From Hofstenia miamia (lineage: Eukaryota > Xenacoelomorpha > Acoela), in contig SCFE01000118.1 of NCBI GenBank assembly GCA_004352715.1, forward strand, positions 173,439 through 237,438: DNA of 64,000 bases. Direction: 5' to 3'. A program made the translations under genes and the position numbers. How positions within the stretch are numbered: the first letter of the stretch is position 1; each line of letters starts with the position of its first letter. Shown one piece after another: positions 23,210-34,340 of the stretch. The notes beneath the pieces were generated by a model. It searched no databases, was not told the DNA's origin, and saw only the letters and a program-made list of their open reading frames with translations.

Positions 23210-26200
23210 GTAAGTACAATTTTCACCATACCTTTTACATGTTATCGTTATTCTTAATACATTCATATCAATATTTATATTCCCTGTGTGCTCTATATTA
23301 TGGATAGCATAACTGTATGGTAGGAAAAAAATTTCTCACCATGATGGATGGCAACCTTGGAATATGGTCATAATGGAAATCCATACATTTATTGTTACAC
23401 ATACAGAATTTATATTTTGTTTCAAGAAAATCGTTAAATTCAGTGTCATATATCTTATATTTTAACAATTGGATGGGTAAATATTCATTTTACAAATTGT
23501 TTTAAACAATTGTAACAGTAGTTGGCAAACAAATACTGACGATCAATTTTATTTACTATTTTTTTGTTTGCACCTAATTAAACGTATTGTGTTATATGAC
23601 AAAAAACTAATTTATTTATTTTAAAATTTGTTTTTGAATGTTTCTAAATTTATCTGCGACCTAGTGAATTGTTGGTTCCTTGTGATATCAGGACAATTTC
23701 ATATTACGCAGAAATGGTTTTCTTCTAATTGAAGCTTCCAGTTTGCTATTTATTTGGTTAAATATTAGAAATCACTTCATTAAATTACTATTTACCACTT
23801 GTATCCTACGTACATTTCACCATCATTCACCATAATCTACTACATAGTGTCAATAATGATCATTATGTGTGGACTAAATTTAAAATATGGAATTTCGGGT
23901 AGCTAAAAGAACTTGCCTTACCATATATGGCCATACCATAAATGGCACCATTTTCGTTTACAGCTTCATTGTTTCTATGGTAAGTTCAGTTATGTCGCTA
24001 TACGCAAATATGACAGTATAATCAATAAAACACCTATGTGAGTAAAAAACAAAACTTCATTGTTATCGAACAAAAAACATTTGGTGAATTTGATTTAAAT
24101 TATTTTTGTGCGTTATTGTTTCTNNNNNNNNNNNNNNNNNNNNTTTCGGGTAGCTAAAAGAACTTGCCTTACCATATATGGCCATACCATAAATGGCACC
24201 ATTTTCGTTTACAGCTTCATTGTTTCTATGGTAAGTTCAGTTATGTCGCTATACGCAAATATGACAGTATAATCAATAAAACACCTATGTGAGTAAAAAA
24301 CAAAACTTCATTGTTATCGAACAAAAAACATTTGGTGAATTTGATTTAAATTATTTTTGTGCGTTATTGTTTCTAGTCATTTTTTGAAACCAGCTTTGAA
24401 AATGAGTTCGATTTTGAAATTTTTTAGTTTTAATAACCCGCGTCATATTGAGTCTTTCTCATGTTCATCTTAAGGTCCATTTGAAGAAAAATGTTAATAT
24501 ATTTAATTACTAGAGCTACATTATAGTTAGCGGTTTAACTCAAACTGAAATTGAAAGTGAATCCAGTAAATTTCATGTTTTTGTAGTAGTCAGAATGTAT
24601 CTGAGCATTTTCGTGAAAACGCACATGTTTTTGATACTTGTGCTACAAAACTTTTAGGTCATTCTTACTTTTCATTATTACAAGAATCTAAACATATTCT
24701 TGCAACTTTAGTTAATCGAACTGTTTTACGCTATATTATATTATCGACAATCAATATCTTAAATGTTACATCATTAGAAATAGCATATTGGACATAAGAC
24801 ACTTCCGATAAATAGTGTAGTAGAACATGTTTTGGTATTGCTTAGAAAATGTTCATACTAAAACTATATATATATATAAAAAAGAACTGTCTAGAATTAA
24901 AAATTTAAATCCATTTCAAGCCACTAAATATAGGTACTTGAATTTCTTATCGCTTTCAAATTTTAGCTCTGGTTGAAACAGGTAAATGAAATTCAGGAGA
25001 ATAATATTCCATAATTCCACAATGTTCTAAGATTAAAATCTTGGTTAGAAATAAAATAATATCTGCTTTCGATTTCTTTCATAAAATCACCATTGTACTA
25101 GTCGTCAAAAGAAAATTTTGCTGATTTTAAGGTTCTCAAATTGTTTGTCCACACAATTGCTTATAAACTATTCAATCGATATAAATGCTTATGCATAGAT
25201 AATGTTCAAATAACTTCTTCATTCGTGTTGACATTTGGGCATTATCCATTTATTTTCATTTTATTTGAAATGAGGGGACTGTGTGACATATTTGCAAAAT
25301 ACAATTTATTGGCATCCTATGTTAATTTTTAAGTATTGTTTGTTTCAGGCTAAGTTATATTTTCCAATTTATCAAGCTTATATAAGAAAGTGTAATAAAA
25401 TTGCAAAATTTTTCAGTCCGTTGGCATTTCATTAAAATATAAAATATATATTTTTTGTTTTGTTAATGACATTTTAATTTCATCAAGCTTAATCTTCCGA
25501 TAATCGTGAAGTTGTCTATAGAGACGCTTGTAAATTCAATGGTGTACTGGATTTGTTAATTGTAGATGACTTTTTTACAGCATCTCTCGTATATTTTTTT
25601 TTGAATTTCTCTAAGTGACTGCCAATTTCTCAATATTAAATATCAATTATGAATTTCACTAAACAATTAACTATTAATTATTTATTACACTTTTGAGGGC
25701 AAGCACCTTTAAGCACAATTATACATTTTGCACCATTAAAATTCAAAGATTATTTATTTTAAATCTTTAAGTATTAGAATAAACAATTTTATTATATTTG
25801 CTTTAAAATACATCTAGATATGAAATAATTTAAAATTACTGTTCACGTGTCTATTTAACTAAAATAATAAACAAAATTTAATATAAAATATAGATTAACA
25901 GATTGTATTCTTGTTATTTTTATGACGATGTTTATTTAATGAGGTTTTCATGTTTGCATAGCCAAATAGGTTTTTTAGAGCCTTTTACTAATAATTAATA
26001 TTTACAGTAATATTGCAAAACAAACTGAAAATTTACTAGCTTTCCTGTACCTTGAATTCTTTTATTAAGACGCTCGTATGCAATTTTTGTGTAAAATATG
26101 GTGTAAATATATTCGAAACAAATTCCTACCTTAGCAATGCACTAGCAAACGTTTTTTGATTTAACCATAACATATTCTTGAGATGTCGCAGATCACATTC

Positions 26201-29200
26201 ACTTTTACCATGGAATGTGTTTACTTACATTACAACTTGTGTGAGATATACTTATGTGTGCTCACTCATCTTTGTAGCAAATTTCTTTGAGGAATACAAA
26301 TTGTTGTTATCTTTTTCAATAAGCGATACACGTGAACCATATTTTCTATATAATTTTTATAGTATTGTAAAGAAGATATTCACTAGATTTTCGTCATTTT
26401 CATGTTTGATTGTACTTTTTCCTTTAGCACCAGTCATCACTTTCATGGATAGACTAAAGTCTGTTGAAATGATTGGGATTTTGCTGTTTCTTGCGACAGT
26501 GGTGTTTGTTATATTTGCTTCAATAATCATGTACTTGCGCATACGATCATTAAATCAAGAGGGCTATCTTCACTCAAAGTCTCCTGGTACCGCCATGCAT
26601 GACTTGAAAGCGCGGGGTGCTACTGTCAATGAGGCCTATACATTTTCTTCGTCTTCAGGAGCTGGTAATATTTTAACTTTCACTCCTATTTTATGCATTT
26701 GAAATAAAAAGTGCAATCCAAAATGTTCTTGTATTTCAACAAGTTTTATTTCATTTGATACAAGTTTAATCATTTCGTTTACTTTTTAATTTTCATTCTA
26801 ATTGACATCACATTAATTTGATAAACCGACAATTTTAATTCATATTTCAAATAGTTATTTTAGGTAGATCAAAATTTGTGCAGAGAACAATTTCAAATCA
26901 GGTTGAGCTAGGCAAATTGATTGGAAAAGGTCGCTATGGCGATGTATATAAAGCCACTTTTCGTGGGTCCGCTGTTGCAGTAAAAATCTTTCCTTCTTTA
27001 GAAGAAAAATCTTGGTGCAGGGAAGTAGAGATTTATCAAACCGCTATGCTTCGTCATGAAAACATTTTGGGTTTCATCGCGGCTGATAACAAAGGTAATT
27101 ATTTACGCAACAGAAACTTTTTTAGGTTCAACTTCTTTTTAAAATGAAATTATTCGATTTCTTATTTTTTTAATCATCTGTTCAATTTGAAATGAAAGTA
27201 TAAACATTAAGTGCAACACTAACACAATATAAAATAATTTTGCCATTCTTAATGCATTTATTTTTTGTAGACAAAACTTTTAGTAGAATATAGACAACAC
27301 TATACAACATCCATTGCTTTTGAATTTTCGACTAATAGAAAATATATTAAAAATGCCACATTTTGTAGTCATTCATTTGGCATGTTAGAAATTCCTATTT
27401 CATTGAATATACCCGAAATATCATTGCAAAAACACCTTGGGTCTCAATCACAAAAAATAATGCTAAATGACGCTTACTCTGAATTATAACTTGGACTTCC
27501 TCATCCTATTATAGCCGTGAAATAAGCAATATTTGTTGGTTAAATAATGTAATTATTTTGTAACGTTTATTATATAGATGTCGGTTGCTCTACACAACTG
27601 TGGTTAATTGTTGAATACCATGCACATGGATCACTCTTTGATTATTTAAATCGACAACCGGTTTCAGATGCTACAATGCTTTCGATGATGATATCAATTA
27701 CTGCAGGTCTTGTTCATCTTCACACAGGAATAGTAGGTATTCAAGGCAAGCCTGCGATCGCCCATCGAGATTTAAAAAGCAAAAATGTCCTTGTCAAAAA
27801 AGATGGCACTTGTTGTATCGCTGATCTGGGATTAGCAGTATGTCAATGTGCTGACTCACAAAGGATCATATACCCTGTTGGTGATCGAGTTGGTATGCCT
27901 ATTTGAGTTTACATTTTTGTATTATTTGAGATTTAGGCACTAAACGCTACATGGCACCTGAAATTTTGAACCAAACTCAAAATGAGAATGATTTTCAAAG
28001 TTACAAACAAAGTGATATATATGCATTAAGTATGATGTTTTGGGAATTAATGCGTAGATGTGTACGAGCAGGTAATTATTTCTAATGCATATTTTGTATA
28101 TGCCTGTTGGCTTTTAGGTCCATTAGATTACAACTTACCTTTTCATGATCAAGTTTCCACCGACCCTACTTTTGAGCAAATGCGAAGAGTTGTCTACGTT
28201 GATCACATTCGTCCCACAATCCCACAATCTTGGCACACAGATGAGGTTCGTACGAAACAATTAAGCTAATTTAAAATTATGTTCTCTATGATATATTAGG
28301 GGTATTCCAATATCTATTTTTTGAACTTTAGTTTGAGAAGGTGGACAAATTGTATAAAAATAATTTTGATAATAAATTTTTTCACGATTTATTGAATTAC
28401 TTCATGGTTACATAAGCAGTATACAATGCGTCTGTTATTGTTAAGAAAAATATAGAATTTAATTACTGAGTTGCTTTAATATTCTTATTTGTTTGCTAAA
28501 CAGAGAAGGCGGCTGTCCCCTCTCCCTTCCCACCCCTATCCTCCCCCAAATTATATCCCCATTTTCAAAAACTGTCTAAGCTTTATGTGAATATTGAAAT
28601 ATAATAAAGTATTAGTGCTATTCATAGGATAAAACCCACATTTTCATAATTTTCTGCATCCCATCAATGAAAGGTGTCTTAAAAAGAATAACAGTAGCTA
28701 TCATATGCATATATATATATATATAATCCATTGAAAACATTCTAGGACTACACCTGCCTTAAAAATCACCAAAGCACAAATTTGTTCTAGCTGTTGAAAA
28801 GATATTAAATTAGTCTAAAATCTTCCTACAACCACACATATTATTGGTAGACTTATGGCTTACTGGCATGAACTTTAAAATATACTGCATTGTGATTGTT
28901 AAGGAATTTTAATTCTAATGGAGCATATTGCTTTCCCTTCATTATCAAGAGCTTGATAAAATAATATTATAAAGACACTCGAAAACATCATAAGCAAAAA
29001 ACACATGGATTTCATAAATGATTTTCACTGCCTTCAATTGCGTCGGAGAATTCGTAATTATCAAAATAGCTAAGCTTCAAGGTAAGACTGATTTTTACTC
29101 TTAGAACTATAATTTTCTATCACCAGATAAGTGGCCTCATCTTCAGCAGTATTTTTGATTAATCACCAATAATTGGCCCTCTGATTGGGTTTATGTCAAT

Positions 29201-30906
29201 GTTTCGATACTCGCATCTATCTAGAGTTTTATAATAACACTAGTGTTTTATCCAAAACCAAAAGAATGCTTGAAATGTTATATGTGCTTAGAACTTGTTG
29301 GTATATTGAGGTTTCTAGGTAAAATCAAACCTATTAGCTCATAGAAGATAAAGCAAAGTCATCACCAAGTACTAATACACTTTAAATAAATAGTAAACTT
29401 GTGAAGTTTCACATTACATTTAAAAAATGACATTCTTTTTTGTTTATAAAATAGGCCTGTATAGACTTACTATAAAATCTTAAAATTGTGACGGCATTAC
29501 GGTTTTTTTCGTTTAGAATTTTTCTTTGGTATTCTTTAAGCATATTTTCTAATTTCTTCGCGTTTGTGACCCCAAGCTTTTGCAAATTTGCCCTAATGAG
29601 ATATATCTTCACGAAAAATTTGTTAATATCTAACAATTGACGAACAGTATTGGCTTTTATTCAAAATCGCGACACTTCTGAAAAACATTCAATTCTATTA
29701 ATAACAATATTTCTTAAATAATTTAATTCATAACGCTTTGCTTGTGGTACTCCTGATAACCTGACACATGAAGATTTTCATATTTTGATAGGTTGTTACA
29801 CATATTGCGTGTTACAACATCGATAGAAATAGTCATAATTGGGTTAATGGATAATAACGGAGCTATATTTAGTAGCATGCAACCAATATGAATATCACCT
29901 CTCATTACAGATTTTTGTTGATATAAGTATTATTGGATTAATGTAACTAAATTTTAATATTTTTTGATATTGAAAAGTCATTTCTACCTTCCTCGGGGAA
30001 GCTGTTGTTCGGTTTATTTTGAACATGATTTTTCAATAAACAGCCAATTTATATTCACCAAAATATTATCAAGTAACGTTTTAGTTTAAGGGCGACCACA
30101 TAAAGTTTCCGACTTAACCTAAATCAAGGACGATTATATTAATGTTTCCGACTTAAATTCTATCACTGACTCGATAAAATAATGAGAGTTTTAGCTTAAG
30201 ACGACTATATTAAAGTTTCCGACTTTAACTAAAACAAGGATATTTTTTTTATTTATATCGTTAATTGATTCCATTTCCCCAGAGAGCGTTTTATGAATCT
30301 CTTGAAAATGGTATGGTATTTGTGTGTTTTGCGGGTGGAAAAATATTGTGTGTCGTGCCCGCCTTTTCGACACTCTGCCTGATGCCCACCCGTTCTCCAC
30401 TGTGCTGGAAATCAGCTCGTCGATTAAATATAGTTGAGTAACCTCAATTGAGTCTGATTTCTAACAATCCTTAGAAAATCGACAAGGCTTTAAAAAAAGG
30501 CATTAGACTAAATTTTTTCAAGGTATCTTACATGGCTAATTATACACAAATACATCTAAAACAAATAGGTTTCTGTAAAAATATTGAGTGCCCTTGCCTC
30601 CCCACCCGTTATATAAGACAACTGCGAGGCCCGCAAAACACTACATGGTATGCTTTCAACTACTGTCCCTTTCAATCTTTAAATACCAATCGAGGCAATT
30701 GAGCTACTTGGCGGATGGCTGTGCTCTGTGGCAATTTTCAATTTTGTTTCTAAGCATGCATTGAAGCAAGCTTTTTTTAGATTTTGTGTCCCTTGGCATG
30801 GCTTATTAGTGAATGCTGGTATGACAATCCTTGCGCTCGACTCAGTGCACTTCGCGTTCTCAAAAATCTTCAGCGTATTAATAATCCTCGCTGCTCTCGT
30901 GCATAG
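22958..30906 (+). CDS. ACVR1B/TGFBR1-like: Type I TGF-beta/activin receptor kinase (ALK4/5/7 branch), first exon missing
   Basis: This is a single-pass receptor serine/threonine kinase that is phosphorylated by a type II receptor on its GS box and then phosphorylates receptor Smads. Seven exons are seen: 22958-23209, 26428-26664, 26864-27094, 27578-27892, 27937-28071, 28118-28245 and 30781-30906. All junctions are GT-AG and all phases agree (phase 1, except phase 0 at the last). In order they encode the cysteine-rich ligand-binding domain ending in [10 protein letters not shown], one membrane span, a GS box, the ATP loop GKGRYGDV, lysine in [31 protein letters not shown] and [16 protein letters not shown]. 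The L45 loop ([15 protein letters not shown]) resembles that of ALK4/5 rather than the BMP receptors, so Smad2/3-type signalling is inferred. About 474 residues are visible. The signal-peptide exon was not located. The GS box is atypical. Confidence 0.92.
23893..24374. repeat. 231-bp direct duplication either side of a 20-N gap
   Basis: Bases 23893-24123 and 24144-24374 appear identical by eye (both start tttcgggtagctaaaagaac and end gcgttattgtttct), separated by 20 N at 24124-24143. This is most easily explained as two contig ends that overlap but were not merged. The receptor intron is therefore probably about 250 bp shorter than shown. Confidence 0.85.
26428..26664 (+). CDS. ACVR1B/TGFBR1-like: Receptor exon: transmembrane segment and start of GS box
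   Basis: The acceptor is tttttcctttag and the donor is gctg|gtaata. It encodes a juxtamembrane stretch ([13 protein letters not shown]), a hydrophobic helix ([20 protein letters not shown]) and a cytoplasmic linker ending [11 protein letters not shown] across the junction. The usual TTSGSGSG core is replaced by FSSSSGAG, which keeps four consecutive serines. The preceding intron is 3.2 kb and contains a duplicated sequence around an N run (an assembly artefact), so its length is unreliable. Confidence 0.9.
26864..27094 (+). CDS. ACVR1B/TGFBR1-like: Receptor exon: end of GS box and kinase N-lobe
   Basis: The acceptor is agttattttag. The exon opens with RSKFVQRTI, where other type I receptors have LPLLVQRTI, so the leucine-proline pair that contacts FKBP12 in TGFBR1 is absent. 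There follow the glycine loop [11 protein letters not shown], the catalytic lysine in AVAVKIFPS, and [20 protein letters not shown]. The donor is aaag|gtaatt. Confidence 0.92.
27578..27892 (+). CDS. ACVR1B/TGFBR1-like: Receptor exon: hinge, catalytic loop and DLG
   Basis: The acceptor is tttattatatag and the donor is gttg|gtatgc. It encodes [20 protein letters not shown] (L45 side and hinge), the helix region [13 protein letters not shown], the catalytic loop [16 protein letters not shown] and [10 protein letters not shown] (DLG in place of DFG, as is normal in this family). Catalytic residues are intact. Confidence 0.93.
27937..28071 (+). CDS. ACVR1B/TGFBR1-like: Receptor exon: activation segment and APE
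   Basis: The acceptor is ttgagatttag, after an intron of only 44 nt; the donor is gcag|gtaatt. It reads [33 protein letters not shown] and a cysteine-valine end. It contains the APE motif and the aspartate-isoleucine-tyrosine-alanine element of helix F. Confidence 0.93.
28118..28245 (+). CDS. ACVR1B/TGFBR1-like: Receptor exon: kinase C-lobe, helix G region
   Basis: The acceptor is ttggcttttag after a 46-nt intron; the donor is gatgag|gttcgt. It encodes [39 protein letters not shown] and HTDE. This matches the DYxLPFxDxVxxDPxxExMRxVVCxxxxRPxIPxxW block of type I receptors. It ends in phase 0. Confidence 0.93.
28246..30780. other. Last intron of the receptor gene
   Basis: No other gene is supported. 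It contains a pyrimidine-rich run (ctcccttcccacccc) near 28523, a short (TA)n at about 28711-28726, and three imperfect copies of a gtttccgactta unit at about 30080-30230. Open frames here are short and have no motif. Confidence 0.55.
30080..30235 (+). repeat. Imperfect tandem repeats with gtttccgactta
   Basis: Three units share the outline gacnannatantaangtttccgactta, followed by an aaaacaagga-like tail. They lie about 45-90 bp apart (gtttccgactta near 30104, 30145 and 30217). They fall within the last receptor intron. The function is unknown. Confidence 0.5.
30781..30906 (+). CDS. ACVR1B/TGFBR1-like: Receptor last exon: final kinase helix and stop
   Basis: The acceptor is aagctttttttag, 2.5 kb downstream of the previous exon. 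Forty-one codons and a TAG follow, in the phase 0 frame required. It reads [20 protein letters not shown] then [17 protein letters not shown]-x-N-x-x-x-RL-x-ALR is the family's closing motif ([20 protein letters not shown] in vertebrate ALK5). The usual KKT is replaced by LKN. Two longer open frames that overlap it, one on each strand, are shadows. Confidence 0.9.
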   Translation: MLCPLAWLISECWYDNPCARLSALRVLKNLQRINNPRCSRA

Positions 30907-33900
30907 CTCTCCACTCTGGACATCAACTGGTGACATGCGGCTTTACTCAAAACTCTAGTTTTAGTCTTTAAATTAATAACGTTTTCTATTTTTTGAAAAT
31001 ATTGTGCACACTTTCTTCCACTTTTATTAGTTTTACAATTTTATCAAATGTTTGTTTATATGAATATAGATTTGTTAATAAATTCCATCGATTATGTTTG
31101 TAATAATTAAATGTATGTTACACATTTAATTTGCAATAAAATAGATGCTGAACTTATTTTTATCTTGGATTGGTAAATATTGCTTAAAATTGATTGAACA
31201 AAAAATGAAGTTGGTTATGTATAATAATAAAAAATTCTCTGTGGATTTTTGTCCATAGAAAAGCAGTAATTTATGCAACTATTATTTTTATAGAAATCTG
31301 AAAAATGGATATTTATTCGTTACTAAGCAAAAAAGCAAAGGCTTTGCACAGGGGGGGGGNNNNNNNNNNNNNNNNNNNNNNNNNNNNNNNNNNNNNNNNN
31401 NNNNNNNNNNNNNNNNNNNNNNNNNNNNNNNNNNNNNNNNNNNNNNNNNNNNNNGGGGGGGGGGGGGGCTCAAATCCTGCAAGGTTATAACTATCGCGAA
31501 CAAAAGTCAAAATTGAAATACAGGTCAATTTTATCTAAATATTTAGAAATTTAATTTTTTTAATGCACATGCATGCACATTTTAAAAATTTCACTTGCAA
31601 TTAGGAAAAAAATTTGAAATTTTTTGGAAGAGAAACAATTTCTGAATGATTTTCATAAAAACCTCTTTAAAACCATGTAATTCAAATAATTAACAACATT
31701 TTTAAGTGGCAAATTATTTGATGAAATTTGAGTTTTGCATTAAATTGTAAACAAAAGTAGGAGGAAGCCTCTGCCTATAGACCTTGACACTCATTACTAA
31801 TTCGTTTATAGCAAAATTTTTAACTGTTAAAAGAGATAAGTTGGAACAATAATATAACTACTATATTTTAATATTTTGCTAATGTTTATTAAAATGATAT
31901 TACTAAGGGCGTCATTGTTGAGAGAGCAGGAATCGCTATCCTATCAATGAGGCATTAATGCAAAAGTTAGTGCCCGTCACAAATTACTATGGAATGAATT
32001 TGACTTCTAAAATGCTTTGAGCTTGAATCAACCTCAAATTGAAAACTATATATTACATGACTTAATGAATAATTGGTTCATTAAATCTTACAGAATATGG
32101 ATTGCTGAAAATAGCAAGTGCTCTCCTGCTTCCATGGAAGGGTTCTTTTAATATTAAAAAGCAAACTTAAAACAATAAAATTGGAAGGATAATGTGCATT
32201 CCTATATTGATGTTTCTTACTTCCTAGTTGTTTGTTTAGCATAGAATACACGAATTTTACAAAAGTTAAAAATCTTTAGGTCAATTTTTTAGATAAAAAA
32301 TACGTTTTAAGTCAAAAAGCAAAAAATTTAGGGTCAAAATTTTAAATTTCTTACGTAAATTAAATCGCCCTAGTTATAATATTCGAGTGAAACTTGTATG
32401 AAATGTATGCCAAGTAAATTGTGAATTACTTAGAGTGAACTGCCAGTAGAAAAGCAACATGTTATAACGATGTTGATTTGTTGGGTAAATAAATTACAAT
32501 GGAATATTAGAAATGCTTAAAATCATTAATGACTAGTATAAATGTAACGTCAATAGTGAGAAAAACAAGTGGTGAATTAAAGAAAACATTCTACCAATCA
32601 AATCATGTCATTGTTATTTAATTACCCGTGAAATCACCATTACAACACTGCTTTGCTACATAGCACTTCACTTTATATACAAAAGCTGGGAGTGGGTATT
32701 ATTTTAGCGACTGAAACAATTAGTAGTAGTAAACCAGTCAAGTTCATACTGTGTCATGCGCACAACACGCACCCTGGATGAACGCATTTATAAGCCTGCT
32801 ATTGCAAAGGGGGCTCAATAATGCTAGACAAAAACTGTGGAGCATGGGCATTAGTTTACTAATGCCTACTGTCAACGAGAAACAGTTTCTTAGTCAGTCT
32901 TAATAATGGCTGCATACGGTTAGATGAGATATGTAGATATTATGTTTAAGTTGATGTACCTAAAACATTCCTAATTGCACATTGAATTGAGCTGAGACGA
33001 ATTATATAAAAATAGAAGTTTTACAATATAATTGAGAAGTGGCTTTCTGTATTATTGTAAATGGCCATTCATTCAACTTTGCACTTCTCAGAAGCACAAT
33101 ATTGTGTCTGCGTAGTTCGAGAGTGCTCAAAGAAAGCATTCCCATAGAAAACTCAATTGCTGCCATATGCACCGAAACGATGATTATATAAGCAATGACA
33201 ACGTGCATAGACTGCAGGTGAAAGAAGCTACTCGCGAAGAGGATATGGACAAATTACATATTCAATGTTTAATTGAACTTTAGCATTTTTAACATGAGAA
33301 AATTTAGAAAACTATTTAGTAGCTATAATATATTTGGAAAATTGCAAGAACATTCTAAAAAATACATATAGTATTGGGAAAAAATCCGATTTAAGTTAAA
33401 AAATCGAATTTTTTTGATTTAAATCGGATTTTTTGTCTAGATTTTCATTTCAACCAGACAATCCTTCCAAGGTAGTAAATATTAGAAATCCTTTTGATGT
33501 TACTATTTTTGAAATACAATAATTTAATCAATTTTAAATAAACTGAAGATGGAAAACATGCAAAACAATAAATTCAGAGATTACCAATTCATTCCAATGT
33601 CAGGGCAATGACTTCAAAACAATTAGAATACACTACTTGTATCTCTTTTAGTGTACTTGATTCAAATCAATAATTGAACTAATAATTTGCTTTGGTTTAA
33701 ATCAAGGGCTTCTAAATACAGGGCTGCTTACTTGAGAAACCGGGAGGTGTTCAGGAAGGCATATTAGATTTTATGAAACTTTGTTATCCAGAGTAGTTTT
33801 TGATGTCTATGTTGACAGGTACCGGCTGATACTCAAAATATTCAAAAATGTTAATTATTGTGATTAATTAGGTATTGTAATCTATTCAAACAACTATATT

Positions 33901-34340
33901 ATATCTTAAAATTAAAATAAATCATTAATATTGTAAGCTGAATGTTATCTTGATATGATATTTTAACTAAAATCTCAAATTGCACTTAAAACCAAATACA
34001 TCCCTAAATACTTCTTTGTTAAGCATTAGGTAAAAGAAATGCAATCTTGTTTTAGAATAGGCAAATACACATATACACCTTCATCACATGTGTGGAATTG
34101 ATTAGTTGATGGGCAACGGTTTGTTGTGTAAACAGCAATTACTCATCAGTTTATTACAAACGATTCAACTGCAAAGTGGTAAGATATTGCGTGAATAATT
34201 TTATTCTCGTTCCCTACAGTTTGTTAATGCCATTATACATGCGAAGTAAAGGTTCACTTCAATAAACGGTAATTTTTAATTGACTTTATGTTAGAAAAAT
34301 GTAAACATGTATTGAGAATGATGTATTATCTAAAAGATAT
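30907..34340. other. Intergenic region with G-tract gap
   Basis: No gene is recognised. Near 31351 a run of G meets 95 N (31360-31454) and G resumes, so the gap lies in a poly-G or G-rich tract. A short AT-rich palindrome at about 33380-33434 (aaaaaatccgattta and its inverse) looks like the end of a small fold-back element. Open frames over the N run are artefacts. Confidence 0.5.
31077..31140 (+). terminator. Likely polyadenylation signals of the receptor gene
   Basis: AATAAA occurs at 31077-31082 and again at 31135-31140, about 170 and 230 nt after the stop codon at 30904-30906. Either is suitably placed to end the receptor mRNA. AATAAA is common in AT-rich DNA, so this is a suggestion only. 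Confidence 0.4.

Noticed and set aside
23893-24374. True tandem duplication in the receptor intron
   Set aside because: Apparently identical copies either side of a 20-N run, and the same pattern elsewhere in the window, point to unmerged contig ends.
30080-30235. CRISPR-like array
   Set aside because: Only three diverged units with uneven spacing in an animal intron; no cas genes and no regular spacers.
30679-30958. Two open frames of 76-85 codons, one on each strand
   Set aside because: Both overlap the receptor's last exon in the wrong frame or on the wrong strand. The ECWY frame with a matching acceptor explains the sequence better.
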